Positions 1-8,928 of a DNA stretch of 64,000 nucleotides are shown here, in pieces. Where the stretch lies: positions 1-64,000 of the forward strand of contig NZ_LKPJ01000024.1 of NCBI RefSeq assembly GCF_001443045.1, in the 5' to 3' direction. Position 1 is the first letter of the stretch. Each line of letters starts with the position of its first letter. The notes under the pieces were generated by a model. The model made no database searches. It was given only the letters and a program-made list of their open reading frames with translations, and was not told the DNA's origin. The position numbers were made by a program, and so were the translations under genes. The DNA comes from Burkholderia ambifaria (GTDB lineage: Bacteria > Pseudomonadota > Gammaproteobacteria > Burkholderiales > Burkholderiaceae).

Positions 1-169
1 CGGCGCAGGCCTCCATGACCACCATACAACGCGGAAAATTGCCCAGCAGCGTGAACATCTGGCTACGCGTGAGCTTTTTACGGAACACCGTCCTGCCTGA
101 CGCATCCTGTCCATGCAGGTGGAAGCAGTGCTTGCCGAGATCGACTCCGATCAGCGATACCGTGTCCAT
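1..169 (-). CDS. IS110-family transposase, N-terminal part (cut by window edge)
   Basis: The reverse strand encodes an N-terminus beginning MDTVSLIGVDLGKH, continuing about 56 codons to the left edge. The I-G-V-D-L-G-K-H motif carries the first acidic residue of the DEDD (RuvC-like) catalytic set of IS110-type transposases, and the later VVMEACA segment also fits this family. Start ATG at 169 is preceded by a GGAGGG ribosome binding site. The rest of the gene and the other end of the element lie outside the window, so intactness cannot be judged. It lies downstream of lipA in the same orientation. The family call is from memory of its N-terminal motif. Confidence 0.8.
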   Translation of the reverse strand, partial: MDTVSLIGVDLGKHCFHLHGQDASGRTVFRKKLTRSQMFTLLGNFPRCMVVMEACA

Positions 170-192
170 GATGGCCCTCCAGAAGGACAAAA

Positions 193-223
193 TCCTCACT
201 CAGCGTAGTCCACTGAGTGAGGA
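193..223. repeat. Perfect 11-bp hairpin upstream of the IS110 transposase
   Basis: TCCTCACTCAG (193-203) and CTGAGTGAGGA (213-223) are perfect inverted repeats around a 9-nt loop. The hairpin lies in the short non-coding stretch between the transposase start and the lipA terminator. It may be part of the element end or a stem-loop target next to which the element inserted; the sequence does not decide. Confidence 0.6.
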
Positions 224-242
224 TCGGGCTGACCATCCTATT

Positions 243-264
243 AAGCCCGCATCGCTGCGGGCTT
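243..264 (-). terminator. Terminator downstream of lipA
   Basis: AAGCCCGC (243-250) pairs with GCGGGCTT (257-264) around a 6-nt loop, 42 bp after the lipA stop. The T-run is better on the plus strand, so it may act in both directions. Confidence 0.65.
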
Positions 265-305
265 TTCTTCGACTGCGTGACTGCTGCTCAGAGGCGAATG
301 GGCGC

Positions 306-1298
306 TCAGACCACCCCGGCCCCATGCGCCTGCAGATCGGCGTGATAGCTCGACCGCACCATCGCGCCGACCGCCGCGTGCGTGAAGCCCATCTTGTACG
401 CCTCTTCCTCGTACATCTTGAACGTATCCGGATGCACGTACGCACGCACCGGCAGGTGGTGCTCCGACGGCTGCAGGTATTGGCCGATCGTCAGCATGTC
501 GACGTCGTGCGCGCGCAGGTCGCGCATCACCTGCAGGATCTCCTCTTCCGTCTCGCCGAGGCCGACCATCAGGCCCGACTTCGTCGCGACGTCCGGATGC
601 TGCGCCTTGAAGTCCTTCAAGAGCTTCAGCGAGTGCGCGTAGTCCGAACCCGGGCGCGCTTCCTTGTACAGGCGCGGCACCGTTTCGAGGTTGTGGTTCA
701 TCACGTCCGGCGGTGCCGCGTTCAGGATCGAGATCGCGCGATCGAGACGGCCGCGGAAGTCCGGCGTCAGGATCTCGATGCGCGTTTCCGGCGACTGCTC
801 GCGCACTTCGCGAATGCACTCGACGAAGTGGGCCGCACCGCCGTCGCGCAGGTCGTCGCGGTCCACGCTCGTGATCACCACGTACTTGAGCTTGAGCGCG
901 GCGATCGTGCGCGCGAGGTTCTTCGGTTCGTCCGCGTCGAGCGGATCGGGACGGCCGTGGCCGACGTCGCAGAACGGGCAGCGGCGCGTGCACTTGTCGC
1001 CCATGATCATGAACGTCGCGGTGCCCTTGCCGAAGCATTCGCCGATGTTCGGGCAGCTCGCTTCCTCGCACACGGTGTGCAGATTGTGCTCGCGCAGGAT
1101 CGTCTTGATCTCGTTGAAGCGCGAGCTGCCGGTGGCCGCCTTCACGCGGATCCACTCCGGCTTCTTCAGCTTCTCGATCGGAATGACCTTGATCGGGATG
1201 CGCGCCGTCTTCGCCTGCGCCTTCTGCTTGGCGGTCGGATCGTAGGCAGGGGTTGCGGCCGAATCGGCCGGTGCGGGGGAAGCGGTAACGTCAGTCAT
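306..1298 (-). CDS. lipA: Lipoyl synthase
   Basis: Radical-SAM enzyme that inserts two sulfurs into protein-bound octanoyl groups to form lipoyl cofactor (pyruvate and 2-oxoglutarate dehydrogenases, glycine cleavage H protein). Seen: auxiliary-cluster cysteines in [13 protein letters not shown] (about residues 77, 82, 88), radical-SAM motif CTRRCPFC (103, 107, 110) and the conserved C-terminal RSSYHAD. The product is 330 residues, slightly long because of an Ala/Pro-rich N-terminus. I chose ATG 1298 (MTDVTASP); a 20-codon extension to 1358 lies inside lipB. The start overlaps the lipB stop by 8 bp, so the two are translationally linked. Confidence 0.97.
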   Translation of the reverse strand: MTDVTASPAPADSAATPAYDPTAKQKAQAKTARIPIKVIPIEKLKKPEWIRVKAATGSSRFNEIKTILREHNLHTVCEEASCPNIGECFGKGTATFMIMGDKCTRRCPFCDVGHGRPDPLDADEPKNLARTIAALKLKYVVITSVDRDDLRDGGAAHFVECIREVREQSPETRIEILTPDFRGRLDRAISILNAAPPDVMNHNLETVPRLYKEARPGSDYAHSLKLLKDFKAQHPDVATKSGLMVGLGETEEEILQVMRDLRAHDVDMLTIGQYLQPSEHHLPVRAYVHPDTFKMYEEEAYKMGFTHAAVGAMVRSSYHADLQAHGAGVV

Positions 1299-2046
1299 TC
1301 GAATGTTCCAGTGCCTGCGGCTTGTCGGCGGCCGCGGATTCGCCATCGAGGTTGGCAATCAGACGACCCACCAGCGTGTGGGCGACGTCGTTCCAGTCGG
1401 CGGCAACCTCGAGGCTCGCCATGTCGACGGTTTCCAGTCCGGCATAGCCGCACGGGTTGATCGCAAGAAACGGGCGCAGATCCATCTTCACGTTCAGGCT
1501 CAGCCCGTGATAGCTGCAGCCGTTGCGGATCTTCAGGCCGAGGGCAGCGATCTTCGCGCCTTCGTGCACGCCGGATGCCACATAGATTCCCGGCGCACCC
1601 GCCTTGCGGACCGAAGCGAGATTATACGCCGCGAGGGTTTCGATCACGGCCTCCTCGATCTTCGTCACGAGCGTGCGCACCATCAGCTTGCGCCGGCGCA
1701 GGTCCAGCAGCAGGTAGACGACGATCTGGCCGGGGCCGTGGTAGGTAATTTGTCCGCCGCGGTCGACCTTCACGAGCGGCACGCCGCTGTCGGCCACCAG
1801 CAGGTGAGCCGGGTCGCCGGCCTGGCCGAGCGTGTAGACGGGCGGATGCTCGACGACCCAGATTTCGTCGCCGGTGTCGGCCGTGCGCGTGTCGGTGAAC
1901 GCGCGCATCGCGTCGAAGCTCGTCTCGTAGGCCTCGCTGCCCCGCCAGCGCACGGTGACCGGCGCGACAGGCTGAACCGGAGACCCGGCGGGCGATTCGG
2001 AAACAGCGACAGGCGTGGACACGATGGCAACCGGCGAGACGGACAT
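1291..2046 (-). CDS. lipB: Octanoyl-ACP:protein N-octanoyltransferase
   Basis: Transfers octanoate from acyl carrier protein to lipoyl domains, the step before LipA. Seen: [12 protein letters not shown] (residues 96-107), catalytic lysine in GAKIA (about 165) and catalytic cysteine in NPCGY (about 199), with the 34-residue spacing of the E. coli enzyme. At 251 residues it is longer than the usual 210-220 because of a V/P/S-rich N-terminal tail of about 30 residues. It forms an operon with lipA. Confidence 0.96.
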   Translation of the reverse strand: MSVSPVAIVSTPVAVSESPAGSPVQPVAPVTVRWRGSEAYETSFDAMRAFTDTRTADTGDEIWVVEHPPVYTLGQAGDPAHLLVADSGVPLVKVDRGGQITYHGPGQIVVYLLLDLRRRKLMVRTLVTKIEEAVIETLAAYNLASVRKAGAPGIYVASGVHEGAKIAALGLKIRNGCSYHGLSLNVKMDLRPFLAINPCGYAGLETVDMASLEVAADWNDVAHTLVGRLIANLDGESAAADKPQALEHSND

Positions 2047-2130
2047 GGGCGGTAGTTTACCGAAAACCCATGGGTCTCGCCGGCCTTGGAAAGGGGACGG
2101 ATCACAGGTATCCGTCGGAGGAAAGGCCCG

Positions 2131-2457
2131 TCAAACGGTGCGCCAGCCGTCGTGGAGCAGCGCATTCACGCGGTTGCGCAGCCGCGCGAGCACGCCGCGT
2201 GCGACTTCCCCGGCCGGCCGCGACACCGAGAACGCGACGTGCGCGCCCTGCCCGCTTTCCGCGCTGAGCCACAACCGCTCGCCGCGACGCAGCCGGAGCG
2301 TCTCGCCGTCGACCAGGAAGTAGTCCTCGACGTCGTTGCTGCGCGTCGCCCAGACCGGCCCGCATTGCACCGTCAGACGCGTGCTGCGTTGCACCTTCAT
2401 CGGCACGGTCTCGCCCGCGGGGATTTCGAACGTGATGCTTGAAAAAATTTCTTGCAT
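2131..2457 (-). CDS. DUF2917 family protein
   Basis: Small protein of 108 residues. It contains a short beta-rich domain (LTVQCGPVWATRSNDVEDYFL, then GERLWLSAESG) that I recognise as DUF2917, common in Burkholderiales and without known function. Start ATG 2457 (MQEIFSS) is chosen over an in-frame ATG five codons upstream. It is divergent from the LysR gene at 2560 with only about 100 bp between, an arrangement that suggests control by that regulator. Confidence 0.75.
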   Translation of the reverse strand: MQEIFSSITFEIPAGETVPMKVQRSTRLTVQCGPVWATRSNDVEDYFLVDGETLRLRRGERLWLSAESGQGAHVAFSVSRPAGEVARGVLARLRNRVNALLHDGWRTV

Positions 2458-2527
2458 GATCGACTCCGCCAATAAATGCTTCGATGGCTACAATCGTAGT
2501 CACTTCAAGGCACCCGACCAAACGACC

Positions 2528-2554
2528 AATTTTCACGTCGATGTGAGGAAAATT
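2528..2554. promoter_or_regulatory. Imperfect palindrome in the DUF2917/lysR divergent promoter
   Basis: AATTTTCAC (2528-2536) and GTGAGGAAAATT (2543-2554) form an imperfect inverted repeat that ends 5 bp before the lysR ATG. The position would suit autoregulation by the LysR protein, but the site is only a sequence observation. Confidence 0.35.
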
Positions 2555-2559
2555 AGCAA

Positions 2560-3552
2560 ATGGACCTCCGCCAGCTGCCTGCGCTGAACGCGATTCGCGC
2601 GTTCGAAGCCGCCGCCCGTCACGAGAATTTCTCCCGCGCCGCCGACGAGCTGTACGTCACGCACGGCGCGGTCAGCCACCAGGTTCGCGCGCTCGAGGAG
2701 GAGCTCGGCGTGCAGCTGTTCACGCGCAACGGCAAGCGGCTGTGCCTGACCGACGCCGGCATGCGCTACGCGCAGCAGGTCCGCACCGCGCTGATGGTGA
2801 TCGCCGATGCGACGCGCGAGGTGCGCGCCAGCGACCGCGGACGGCGGCTGGTGGTGTCGATGCTGTCGTCGTTCGCCGCGCGTTTCATCACGCCGCGCAT
2901 CGGCACGTTCATCGAACGGCATCCGGAAATCGACGTCGAGCTGCAGTCGACCAACGCGCTCACCGATTTCGCGCGCGACGACGTCGATCTCGCGATCCGC
3001 TTCGGCTCCGGCAGCTATCCGGGGCTGCATGTCGAGCCATTGTTCGAAGAGGTGTTCTTTCCGGCATGCTCGCCGACGCTGAACGGCGGCAAGCTGCCGC
3101 AGACGCCCGCCGATCTCGTGCACTACAACCTGCTGCGCTCGGACGACGAGCTGTGGCGGCCGTGGTTCGACGCGGCCGGGCTCGATACGCTGACCGAGCC
3201 GAAACGGGGGATTCTGTACCAGGATTCGTCGAACCTGCTGCTGGCCGCGATCGACGGCCAGGGCATCGCGCTGGTGCGCCGCTCGCTCGCGGTGCACGAC
3301 CTGCTGGACGGGCGCCTCGTGCGCCTGTTCGACATCGACGGGCAGAGCCCGTGGCACTATTTTTTCGTGTGTCCGCCGCCGCTCCTGAACACGCCGCGCG
3401 TGCAGGCGTTCAGGACCTGGCTGCTTCAGGAAGTCGCCGAGTACCAGTTGCTGTGCGACGAGCTGGACGCGCGGCGCGCGGCGGGGAAAACCCCCGCCGA
3501 GTGCGCGCAGGAAGGAGGATGGAAGGCGGCGGCGCTCAGAGTACGACCTTGA
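2560..3552 (+). CDS. LysR-family transcriptional regulator (GcvA-like)
   Basis: 330 residues. N-terminal winged helix-turn-helix (MDLRQLPALNAIRAFEAAAR through FTRNGKRLCLT, about residues 1-65), then a periplasmic-binding-like effector domain (about 90-295). The opening LPALNAIRAFEAAARH and the VSHQVRALEEELG recognition helix are closest to the GcvA/AmpR-type branch. A polar C-terminal tail of about 30 residues is extra. It is divergent from the DUF2917 gene, its likely target by position. Its 3' end overlaps the 3' end of the convergent ybeD-like gene by 17 bp. Confidence 0.92.
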   Translation: MDLRQLPALNAIRAFEAAARHENFSRAADELYVTHGAVSHQVRALEEELGVQLFTRNGKRLCLTDAGMRYAQQVRTALMVIADATREVRASDRGRRLVVSMLSSFAARFITPRIGTFIERHPEIDVELQSTNALTDFARDDVDLAIRFGSGSYPGLHVEPLFEEVFFPACSPTLNGGKLPQTPADLVHYNLLRSDDELWRPWFDAAGLDTLTEPKRGILYQDSSNLLLAAIDGQGIALVRRSLAVHDLLDGRLVRLFDIDGQSPWHYFFVCPPPLLNTPRVQAFRTWLLQEVAEYQLLCDELDARRAAGKTPAECAQEGGWKAAALRVRP

Positions 3553-3847
3553 CCATCGGATGGCCGGTCAGCGCGCGGTAGATGTCGTCGAGCTGTTGCT
3601 GGCTCGTCGCGCGCACGGTAATCGTGAGGCCGGTGTAGTTACCGCCGCTCGATGCACGCTCCTCGATCTTCTCGACGTCGATCTCGTTGTCGTGGACGGC
3701 CACGACCTTGAAGATCGTGTCCTTGAATTCCGGGTGCGCCTTGCCCATGATCTTGATCGGGAAATCGCACGGAAACTCCAGCAGCGACTCCTTCCGGGTA
3801 TCGATCGCGCCGGTCACCTCGATGGTTTTGGTCGGTTCGCTCATCAT
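3536..3847 (-). CDS. ybeD: YbeD-like DUF493 family protein
   Basis: 103 residues with the DUF493/YbeD ACT-like fold (EFPCDFPIKIMGKAHPEF, then GGNYTGLTITVRATSQQQLDDIYRAL and the ending HPMVKVVL). The family is small, of unproven function, and frequently clustered with lipB/lipA as it is here. The first ATG (3847) overlaps the dat TGA as ATGA; a second ATG follows directly. It is translationally coupled to dat. Confidence 0.9.
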   Translation of the reverse strand: MMSEPTKTIEVTGAIDTRKESLLEFPCDFPIKIMGKAHPEFKDTIFKVVAVHDNEIDVEKIEERASSGGNYTGLTITVRATSQQQLDDIYRALTGHPMVKVVL

Positions 3848-4770
3848 TTTCTCCGGGTTAGGTCAAACTGTTCAAACTCGCGCGCTTTCGCACGCTGGTA
3901 CGCGTCGTACAACGCCGCGAACACGGGGCCCGGCTTGCCGCCCTGCACGGGCAGATCGTCGAGCGACGTGACGGGCAGGATTTCCTTCGTGGCGGACGTG
4001 ATCATGATCTCGTCCGCCGAACGCAGCTCGACCTCGCTGATCTCGCGCGCGATGAACCGAATTCCGCATTCGTCGGCCAGCTCCTCGACCAGCGCGTAGC
4101 GGATCCCTTCGAGGATCTTGTTGCTGCGCGGCGGCGCCATCAGCTCGCCGTTCTTCACGATCCACACGTTCGACGACGAGCCTTCGGTCACGTTGTCGTC
4201 GCGCAGCTGGATCGTCTCGAACGCATCGCGTTCGGCCGCATGCTGCGCCATCAGCACGTTGCCCAGTAGCGAAATCGACTTGATATCGCAATGCAACCAG
4301 CGGCGATCCTCGGCCGTCACGCAACGCACGCCCTGCGCGCGCTCCTCGGCCGACGGCAGGCGCAGCGGGCTCGTCATCGCGAACACCGTCGGCACCGCAT
4401 TCGCCGGGAACGCGTGGCCGCGCTTCGCGACGCCGCGCGTCACCTGCAGATAGACGAGCGCGTTGGCGTCAGCGAGGCCTTCCGCGTTCGCGGCGACCAC
4501 GCGCTCGATCAGCGCGCGCCAGCCGGCCGCGTCGTGCGGGTTGTCGATGCCGATCTTCTTCAGGCTGCGCGCGAGCCGGTCCAGATGCTGTTCGATCCGG
4601 AACGGCACGTGCGCGCCGTCGTGCGCATAAACGGGGACGACTTCATACACGCCATCGCCGAAGATGAACCCGCGGTCGAGCACCGGGACACGGGCTTGCG
4701 ACAGCGGCACCAGCTCCTCCTGCGATGACACGCTGAGGTAGACGATCGGTTCGAATTCGGCTTGGCTCAT
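3844..4770 (-). CDS. dat: D-amino-acid aminotransferase (PLP fold type IV)
   Basis: 308 residues of the branched-chain/D-amino-acid aminotransferase class IV. Seen: FGDGVYEVVPVY near the N-terminus, DIKSISLLGNVLMAQHA containing the Schiff-base lysine, VTEGSSSNVWIVKNG, and ITSATKEILPVTSLDD. The last motif favours D-alanine transaminase over branched-chain transaminase. It would make D-alanine or D-glutamate for peptidoglycan, which fits its place just after the carboxypeptidase gene dacC. Confidence 0.88.
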   Translation of the reverse strand: MSQAEFEPIVYLSVSSQEELVPLSQARVPVLDRGFIFGDGVYEVVPVYAHDGAHVPFRIEQHLDRLARSLKKIGIDNPHDAAGWRALIERVVAANAEGLADANALVYLQVTRGVAKRGHAFPANAVPTVFAMTSPLRLPSAEERAQGVRCVTAEDRRWLHCDIKSISLLGNVLMAQHAAERDAFETIQLRDDNVTEGSSSNVWIVKNGELMAPPRSNKILEGIRYALVEELADECGIRFIAREISEVELRSADEIMITSATKEILPVTSLDDLPVQGGKPGPVFAALYDAYQRAKAREFEQFDLTRRK

Positions 4771-4818
4771 GGCTATATCAGATGGGGATGAAGTCGTAAA
4801 AACAAAGGCCCGTCGCGC

Positions 4819-6129
4819 TTACTTCTTCTTGCTGAACATCAGCAGGATCGAGTCCCAGATACGTCCGAAGATACCCGCTTCCGGCACGGCCTGCAGCGCG
4901 ACGACCGGGAACTCCGACAGCGTCTTGCCGTCGGCGACGATCTTCACGGTGCCGACCTGCTGGCCATCCGCGAGCGGCGCGATCAGCGGCGCGTTGACGT
5001 CGACTTCCGTCTTGACCTTGTCGCCCAGGCCGCGCGGCACGGTCACCCACTGGTCGCCCTTCACGCCGACCTGCACGGTGTTCTCCTTGCCCTTGTAGAT
5101 ACGCGGCGTCGACATCGCCTGGCCGCCCTTGAACAGGCGCACCGCGTCGAACGCGCTATAGCCGTAGTTCAGCATCTTCATGCTGTCCTGCGTGCGCTCG
5201 CCTTCCTTCTGCTCGCCCATCATCACCGACACGAGACGGCGCTGGCCGTCGACACCCGGGATCGCGCGCTTGGCCGATGCGATCAGGCAGTAGCCGGCCG
5301 CCTGCGTATGGCCCGTCTTCAGGCCGTCGACCGTCGGATCCAGCCACAGCAGCCGGTTGCGGTTGCCCTGGCGGATGTTGTTGTACTTGAATTCCTTCTC
5401 CGAGAAGATGCTGTAGTACTGCGGAAAATCTCGGATCAGGTGCGCGGACAGCTTCGCGAGGTCGCCGGCCGTCGTGTAGTGGTTCGGGTCCGGCATGCCG
5501 TTCACGTCGGCGAAGTGCGTGCCCTTCATGCCGAGGCGCTGCGCCTCGTCGTTCATCAGCGTGACGAACTGCCCTTCGCTGCCGCCGACCAGTTCGGCCA
5601 GCGCGATCGCGGCATCGTTGCCCGACTGGATGATCATCCCGTACACGAGGTCGTGCACCGACACCGGCTTGTCCGCCTCGATGAACATGCGCGACTCGTC
5701 GGTGCCGACGCGGCGCACGGCGGCGCTCGGCGTGACGATCTGCTCCATCGAGATCTTCTTCTTGTCGAGCGCCTCGAACACCAGGTAGGCCGTCATCAGC
5801 TTCGTCAGCGACGCGGGCTCGACGCGTTCGTCCGCATTGCCCGATGCGAGCACCGTGTTGCTCGTCGCGTCGACGAGCACCCACGAGCGCGCGTTCACGC
5901 CCGGCGGCGGGACGGCGCCCGGCATGAACGTCGCGGGCGCGCCGGTGAACTGCTCGGCGGCCGGCGCCGCATGCGCGGCCTTGGCCTTGGCGGCCGGCTT
6001 CGCCTCGGCGACGACGATCGTCGACGCGAGCGCGACGGGCAGCATCACGCCCAGCGCGACGTTGCGCGCGGCGGTGCCGAAGGCGATGGAAGAAGCGAGG
6101 GACTTGAGGCCTTGGGGAGACAGACGCAT
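4819..6129 (-). CDS. dacC: D-alanyl-D-alanine carboxypeptidase (PBP5/6 type)
   Basis: Penicillin-binding protein that trims the terminal D-Ala from peptidoglycan pentapeptides in the periplasm. Seen: export signal in the first about 45 residues, SLTK (107-110) with the nucleophilic serine, SGN (169-171), KTG (271-273), a C-terminal beta-rich PBP5_C domain, and a terminal amphipathic helix (GIFGRIWDSILLMFSKKK) that would anchor it to the outer face of the inner membrane. I took ATG 6129 (MRLSPQG, 436 residues). A 26-codon upstream extension lacks signal-peptide character. Confidence 0.94.
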   Translation of the reverse strand: MRLSPQGLKSLASSIAFGTAARNVALGVMLPVALASTIVVAEAKPAAKAKAAHAAPAAEQFTGAPATFMPGAVPPPGVNARSWVLVDATSNTVLASGNADERVEPASLTKLMTAYLVFEALDKKKISMEQIVTPSAAVRRVGTDESRMFIEADKPVSVHDLVYGMIIQSGNDAAIALAELVGGSEGQFVTLMNDEAQRLGMKGTHFADVNGMPDPNHYTTAGDLAKLSAHLIRDFPQYYSIFSEKEFKYNNIRQGNRNRLLWLDPTVDGLKTGHTQAAGYCLIASAKRAIPGVDGQRRLVSVMMGEQKEGERTQDSMKMLNYGYSAFDAVRLFKGGQAMSTPRIYKGKENTVQVGVKGDQWVTVPRGLGDKVKTEVDVNAPLIAPLADGQQVGTVKIVADGKTLSEFPVVALQAVPEAGIFGRIWDSILLMFSKKK

Positions 6130-6635
6130 GATCGATTCAGGCTGGTGGCAGAAAGTGCGGCGCGAAACGCGCAGGGTTGAACGGCAAGGCGGCGGGCGCT
6201 CCGGCATTCGTCCGACTGCGTCGGACGGCGCGAAACGCGCCGGTTGGACTCGTGCGGACGCGCTCGGTTCGCGGCCGTCGCGAGCGGGCGGACAGGCGGC
6301 GAAACGAGCGCCGCATGGGCCCAGCCGGGCCGCGGGCGACGCGAAATGCGGCCATTATACGTGGCCGCGAACGGCGTTTTCGCGAACCGTGCCCGGGTGG
6401 CCGCACACCGGCTTCGAGAGAATAGCGCGGCTTCGCTGCGGAGAATCGCACTCGAAGCCGCGCGAAAGGCGCGCGCAGGCGCAGTGCAAGTCGGGTTGCG
6501 CCGCGCGGCGGCGAGCAGGTGCGACCGTGTTCGGCACGGTGCGGCGCGATGCCGCGCGAGCGGCGACATCGCGGTGGCGCGGCAGCGACGATGCGCGCCG
6601 CGCTCGACGCCTCGACGCCTCAACGCCTCAACGCC
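6130..6635. other. 506-bp intergenic region upstream of dacC
   Basis: No gene recognised. It is G/C- and R-codon-rich, with spurious open frames on both strands, and should carry the dacC promoter, though no clear -35/-10 pair stands out. Its right end runs into the 8-bp tandem repeat at 6603-6642. Confidence 0.5.
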
Positions 6636-6642
6636 TCAACGC
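6603..6642. repeat. Five tandem 8-bp repeats at a gene's 3' end
   Basis: Two copies of CTCGACGC are followed by three of CTCAACGC. The last copy overlaps the final codons and TGA stop (6636-6638) of the hydrolase gene, so copy-number change would occur at its 3' boundary. Confidence 0.85.
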
Positions 6643-7280
6643 CACGCGTCGACGATGATGCGCTTCAGCACGTGCAGCTTGCGATGGAAGAAATGCTCGG
6701 CGCCGGGGATCACGACGACCGGCAGTTCCTGCGGCCGCGCCCAGTCGTAGACCGAGCCGATCGGCACCGTGTCGTCGGTTTCGCCGTGGATCACGAGCGT
6801 GTTTTCGGGTACGTCGGCCACCTGCCAGCGGCTCGCCGCCGTGCCGACGAACACCATCCGCTCGATCGTCCCGCCCGCGTCGCGCAGCCGCTTCGCGACA
6901 TGCGACAGCACGAAGGTGCCAAACGAGAAGCCCGCGAGCACGAGCGGCAGGTCCGCATACGCGGGCTGCGCGCGCATGTGCGCGAGCACTGCGAGCAGGT
7001 CGTCGGCCTCGCCGATGCCGTTGTCGTGCACGCCCTCGGTCGCACCGACGCCGCGGAAGTTGGACCGGTACACCACGTAGTTGAGTTGGACGAGCGTGCG
7101 CGCGAGCGTTTGCGCGACCTTGTTGTCCATGGTGCCGCCGAACAGCGGATGCGGGTGGGCGACAAGCGCGATCCCGCGCGGTGCGGCGCTGCCTTCGCGC
7201 ACGGTATCCGGCAGGTCGACCGCGACTTCGATCTGCCCGACCGGGCCGGCGATCAGCGACTTCTGCGTATGAACGTTCAT
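6636..7280 (-). CDS. Alpha/beta-hydrolase family protein
   Basis: 214 residues. Seen: HPHPLFGGTMDNKV (about 42-55), typical of the dienelactone-hydrolase-like/KANL3-Tex30 group, nucleophile elbow GFSFG with Ser119, an acidic residue in HGETDDTVP and a histidine in GAEHFFHRKL. No signal peptide, so cytoplasmic. The substrate cannot be told. The stop is followed closely by the start of dacC's intergenic region, and the upstream neighbour in the same direction is the ferredoxin gene 13 bp away, suggesting co-transcription. Confidence 0.85.
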   Translation of the reverse strand: MNVHTQKSLIAGPVGQIEVAVDLPDTVREGSAAPRGIALVAHPHPLFGGTMDNKVAQTLARTLVQLNYVVYRSNFRGVGATEGVHDNGIGEADDLLAVLAHMRAQPAYADLPLVLAGFSFGTFVLSHVAKRLRDAGGTIERMVFVGTAASRWQVADVPENTLVIHGETDDTVPIGSVYDWARPQELPVVVIPGAEHFFHRKLHVLKRIIVDAWR

Positions 7281-7293
7281 TCGGCCTGCCCGC

Positions 7294-7611
7294 TCAGATC
7301 TTCAGGCGGTCGACGACCTTGCCGTCGCGCAGGTGCGATTCGACGATCTCGTCGATGTCGGCCTGGTCGACGTAGGTGTACCACGTGCCTTCCGGATACA
7401 CGACCATCACGGGCCCTTCCTCGCAGCGGTCGAGGCAGCCGGCCTTGTTGATGCGGACCTTGCCGGGCCCCGCGAGGCCGAGTTCCTTCACGCGCTTTTT
7501 CGCGTATTCCTGCATGGCCTGCGCATCGCATTGCGCGCAGCTCGGACGCTCGGCGCCCGGGTCGCGCTGGTTCAGGCAGAAGAAGACGTGGTGCTGGTAG
7601 TAGGAATCCAT
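7294..7611 (-). CDS. [2Fe-2S] ferredoxin, thioredoxin-fold type
   Basis: 105 residues from ATG 7611 (MDSYYQHH). Cysteines at about 12, 25, 59 and 63 match the C-x12-C ... C-x3-C ligand pattern of thioredoxin-like (Shethna-type) 2Fe-2S ferredoxins; the motif AGCLDRCEEGPVMVVYP is diagnostic. Cys28 is extra. Role: small electron carrier, partner unknown. A 22-codon upstream extension (to 7677) is rejected as arginine/alanine-rich leader. Confidence 0.9.
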   Translation of the reverse strand: MDSYYQHHVFFCLNQRDPGAERPSCAQCDAQAMQEYAKKRVKELGLAGPGKVRINKAGCLDRCEEGPVMVVYPEGTWYTYVDQADIDEIVESHLRDGKVVDRLKI

Positions 7612-7757
7612 GATGGTGACGAGCGGCCCGGCGCGGTGCCGAGCGGAAAGAGGGGCGATCGCCGTTGCGTGCGGCAACGGATGTGCGGACGATTATAACG
7701 ACCGGCGCGCGCGGCTGCCCGAGATCGACGGCCGGCCACCCTGCCCCGCGTGCCGCG

Positions 7758-8909
7758 TCAGCGCCGCAGCGCGGCCGGCAGCCACGCATGCTCGACCCGC
7801 TGGCCGAGCCAGATCAGCGCCGCGTAGGGCCAGATCCACGCGAGCCAGCGCGCGATGCTGTTGAAGTGCACGTAGCGGCCCTGCCGCCAGCCTGACAGCG
7901 TGAAGTCGAAGAACGGGTTGACGGGCAGCAGGTTGACGAGCGCCACGCCGGCCAGCAGCGCGACCGCCGCGAGCAGCGCGCGCCACGTGGCCGGCACGCG
8001 CAATGCGAGCAGTGCCGCCGCGAAGCCGAGCTCGATGCCGAGCCGCGCGCCGGGTGTCGCCCACACGACGACGAGGCCGGTGCTCGACTGCATGAAGGTC
8101 GCGGCCGCCTTCAGCGCGAGCGTCGCCGCGACGAATGCGATCAGGAGTCGCACGCGCGGCGCGCGCTCGCGCATCGCGAGCGACGCGATCGCCAGCGCGG
8201 CGAACAGCATCAGCCCGCCGAGCGCGGCTTCCCACGCGGAATCGGACAGCCAGCCGTCGACACGCTCGGGCCACTCGCTCACGCGCCACACGGCCGGCAG
8301 CCACGCGAGCAACGCGTCCTGCATCGAGCCGTCGGCGCGCTCCCACAGCGCGGCCGGCCAGTCGCCGATGCCGAACAGGAACGGCGACGGAAACAGGATC
8401 GCGAACGGCCACAGTCCGGCGAGCAGCAGCGGCGTTGCGCCGTCGGTCTCGAACCACGCGAAGCGCAGCCGGCGCAGCGCGCCGCGGTCGAGCAGTGCGC
8501 CGGTGGCCGGTGCAGCGAGCGCCGCGCCGAGCAGCGCGCCGAGCGCGTTGGCCGCGAGGTCGAGATTCGACGCGACGCGCATCGGCAGATAGGTCTGCAG
8601 CGCCTCCATCGATCCCGACAGCAGCACGCCGAGGCCGCCCATGACCAGCGTCGCGGCCACGCCGCGCCAGCGCGGGTGCAGCGCGAGCACGCCGAGTGTG
8701 CCGAACGGCAAGTAGCCGAGCACGTTGGTGACCACGTCGAACGCGGTCACATAGCGCTGCATCGGCGCGAACAGGAAGTCGAACGGCCCGATGCCGAGCG
8801 ACACCCAGCCATCGAACGGATACAGCGATGCATAGACGATGAGCGCCGCGTACGCGGCGAACGCCTGCCGCGCGAGCGCCGACGCGCGCGGCGTGCCCGG
8901 CGCGTTCAT
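7758..8909 (-). CDS. VanZ-family membrane protein
   Basis: 383 residues from ATG 8909 (MNAPGTPRA). Polytopic, with about nine to ten hydrophobic segments. The N-terminal YASLYPFDGW and NVLGYLPFGTLGVL, and the SMEALQTYLPMRVASNLDLAANALGALLGA segment (about residues 95-130), match the VanZ-like domain. VanZ relatives are linked to glycopeptide tolerance, but no activity can be inferred here. It is the last gene of the mla-type operon and starts 19 bp after the lipoprotein stop. Confidence 0.82.
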   Translation of the reverse strand: MNAPGTPRASALARQAFAAYAALIVYASLYPFDGWVSLGIGPFDFLFAPMQRYVTAFDVVTNVLGYLPFGTLGVLALHPRWRGVAATLVMGGLGVLLSGSMEALQTYLPMRVASNLDLAANALGALLGAALAAPATGALLDRGALRRLRFAWFETDGATPLLLAGLWPFAILFPSPFLFGIGDWPAALWERADGSMQDALLAWLPAVWRVSEWPERVDGWLSDSAWEAALGGLMLFAALAIASLAMRERAPRVRLLIAFVAATLALKAAATFMQSSTGLVVVWATPGARLGIELGFAAALLALRVPATWRALLAAVALLAGVALVNLLPVNPFFDFTLSGWRQGRYVHFNSIARWLAWIWPYAALIWLGQRVEHAWLPAALRR

Positions 8910-8928
8910 CGCGGCTGCGCGCTGCGCG

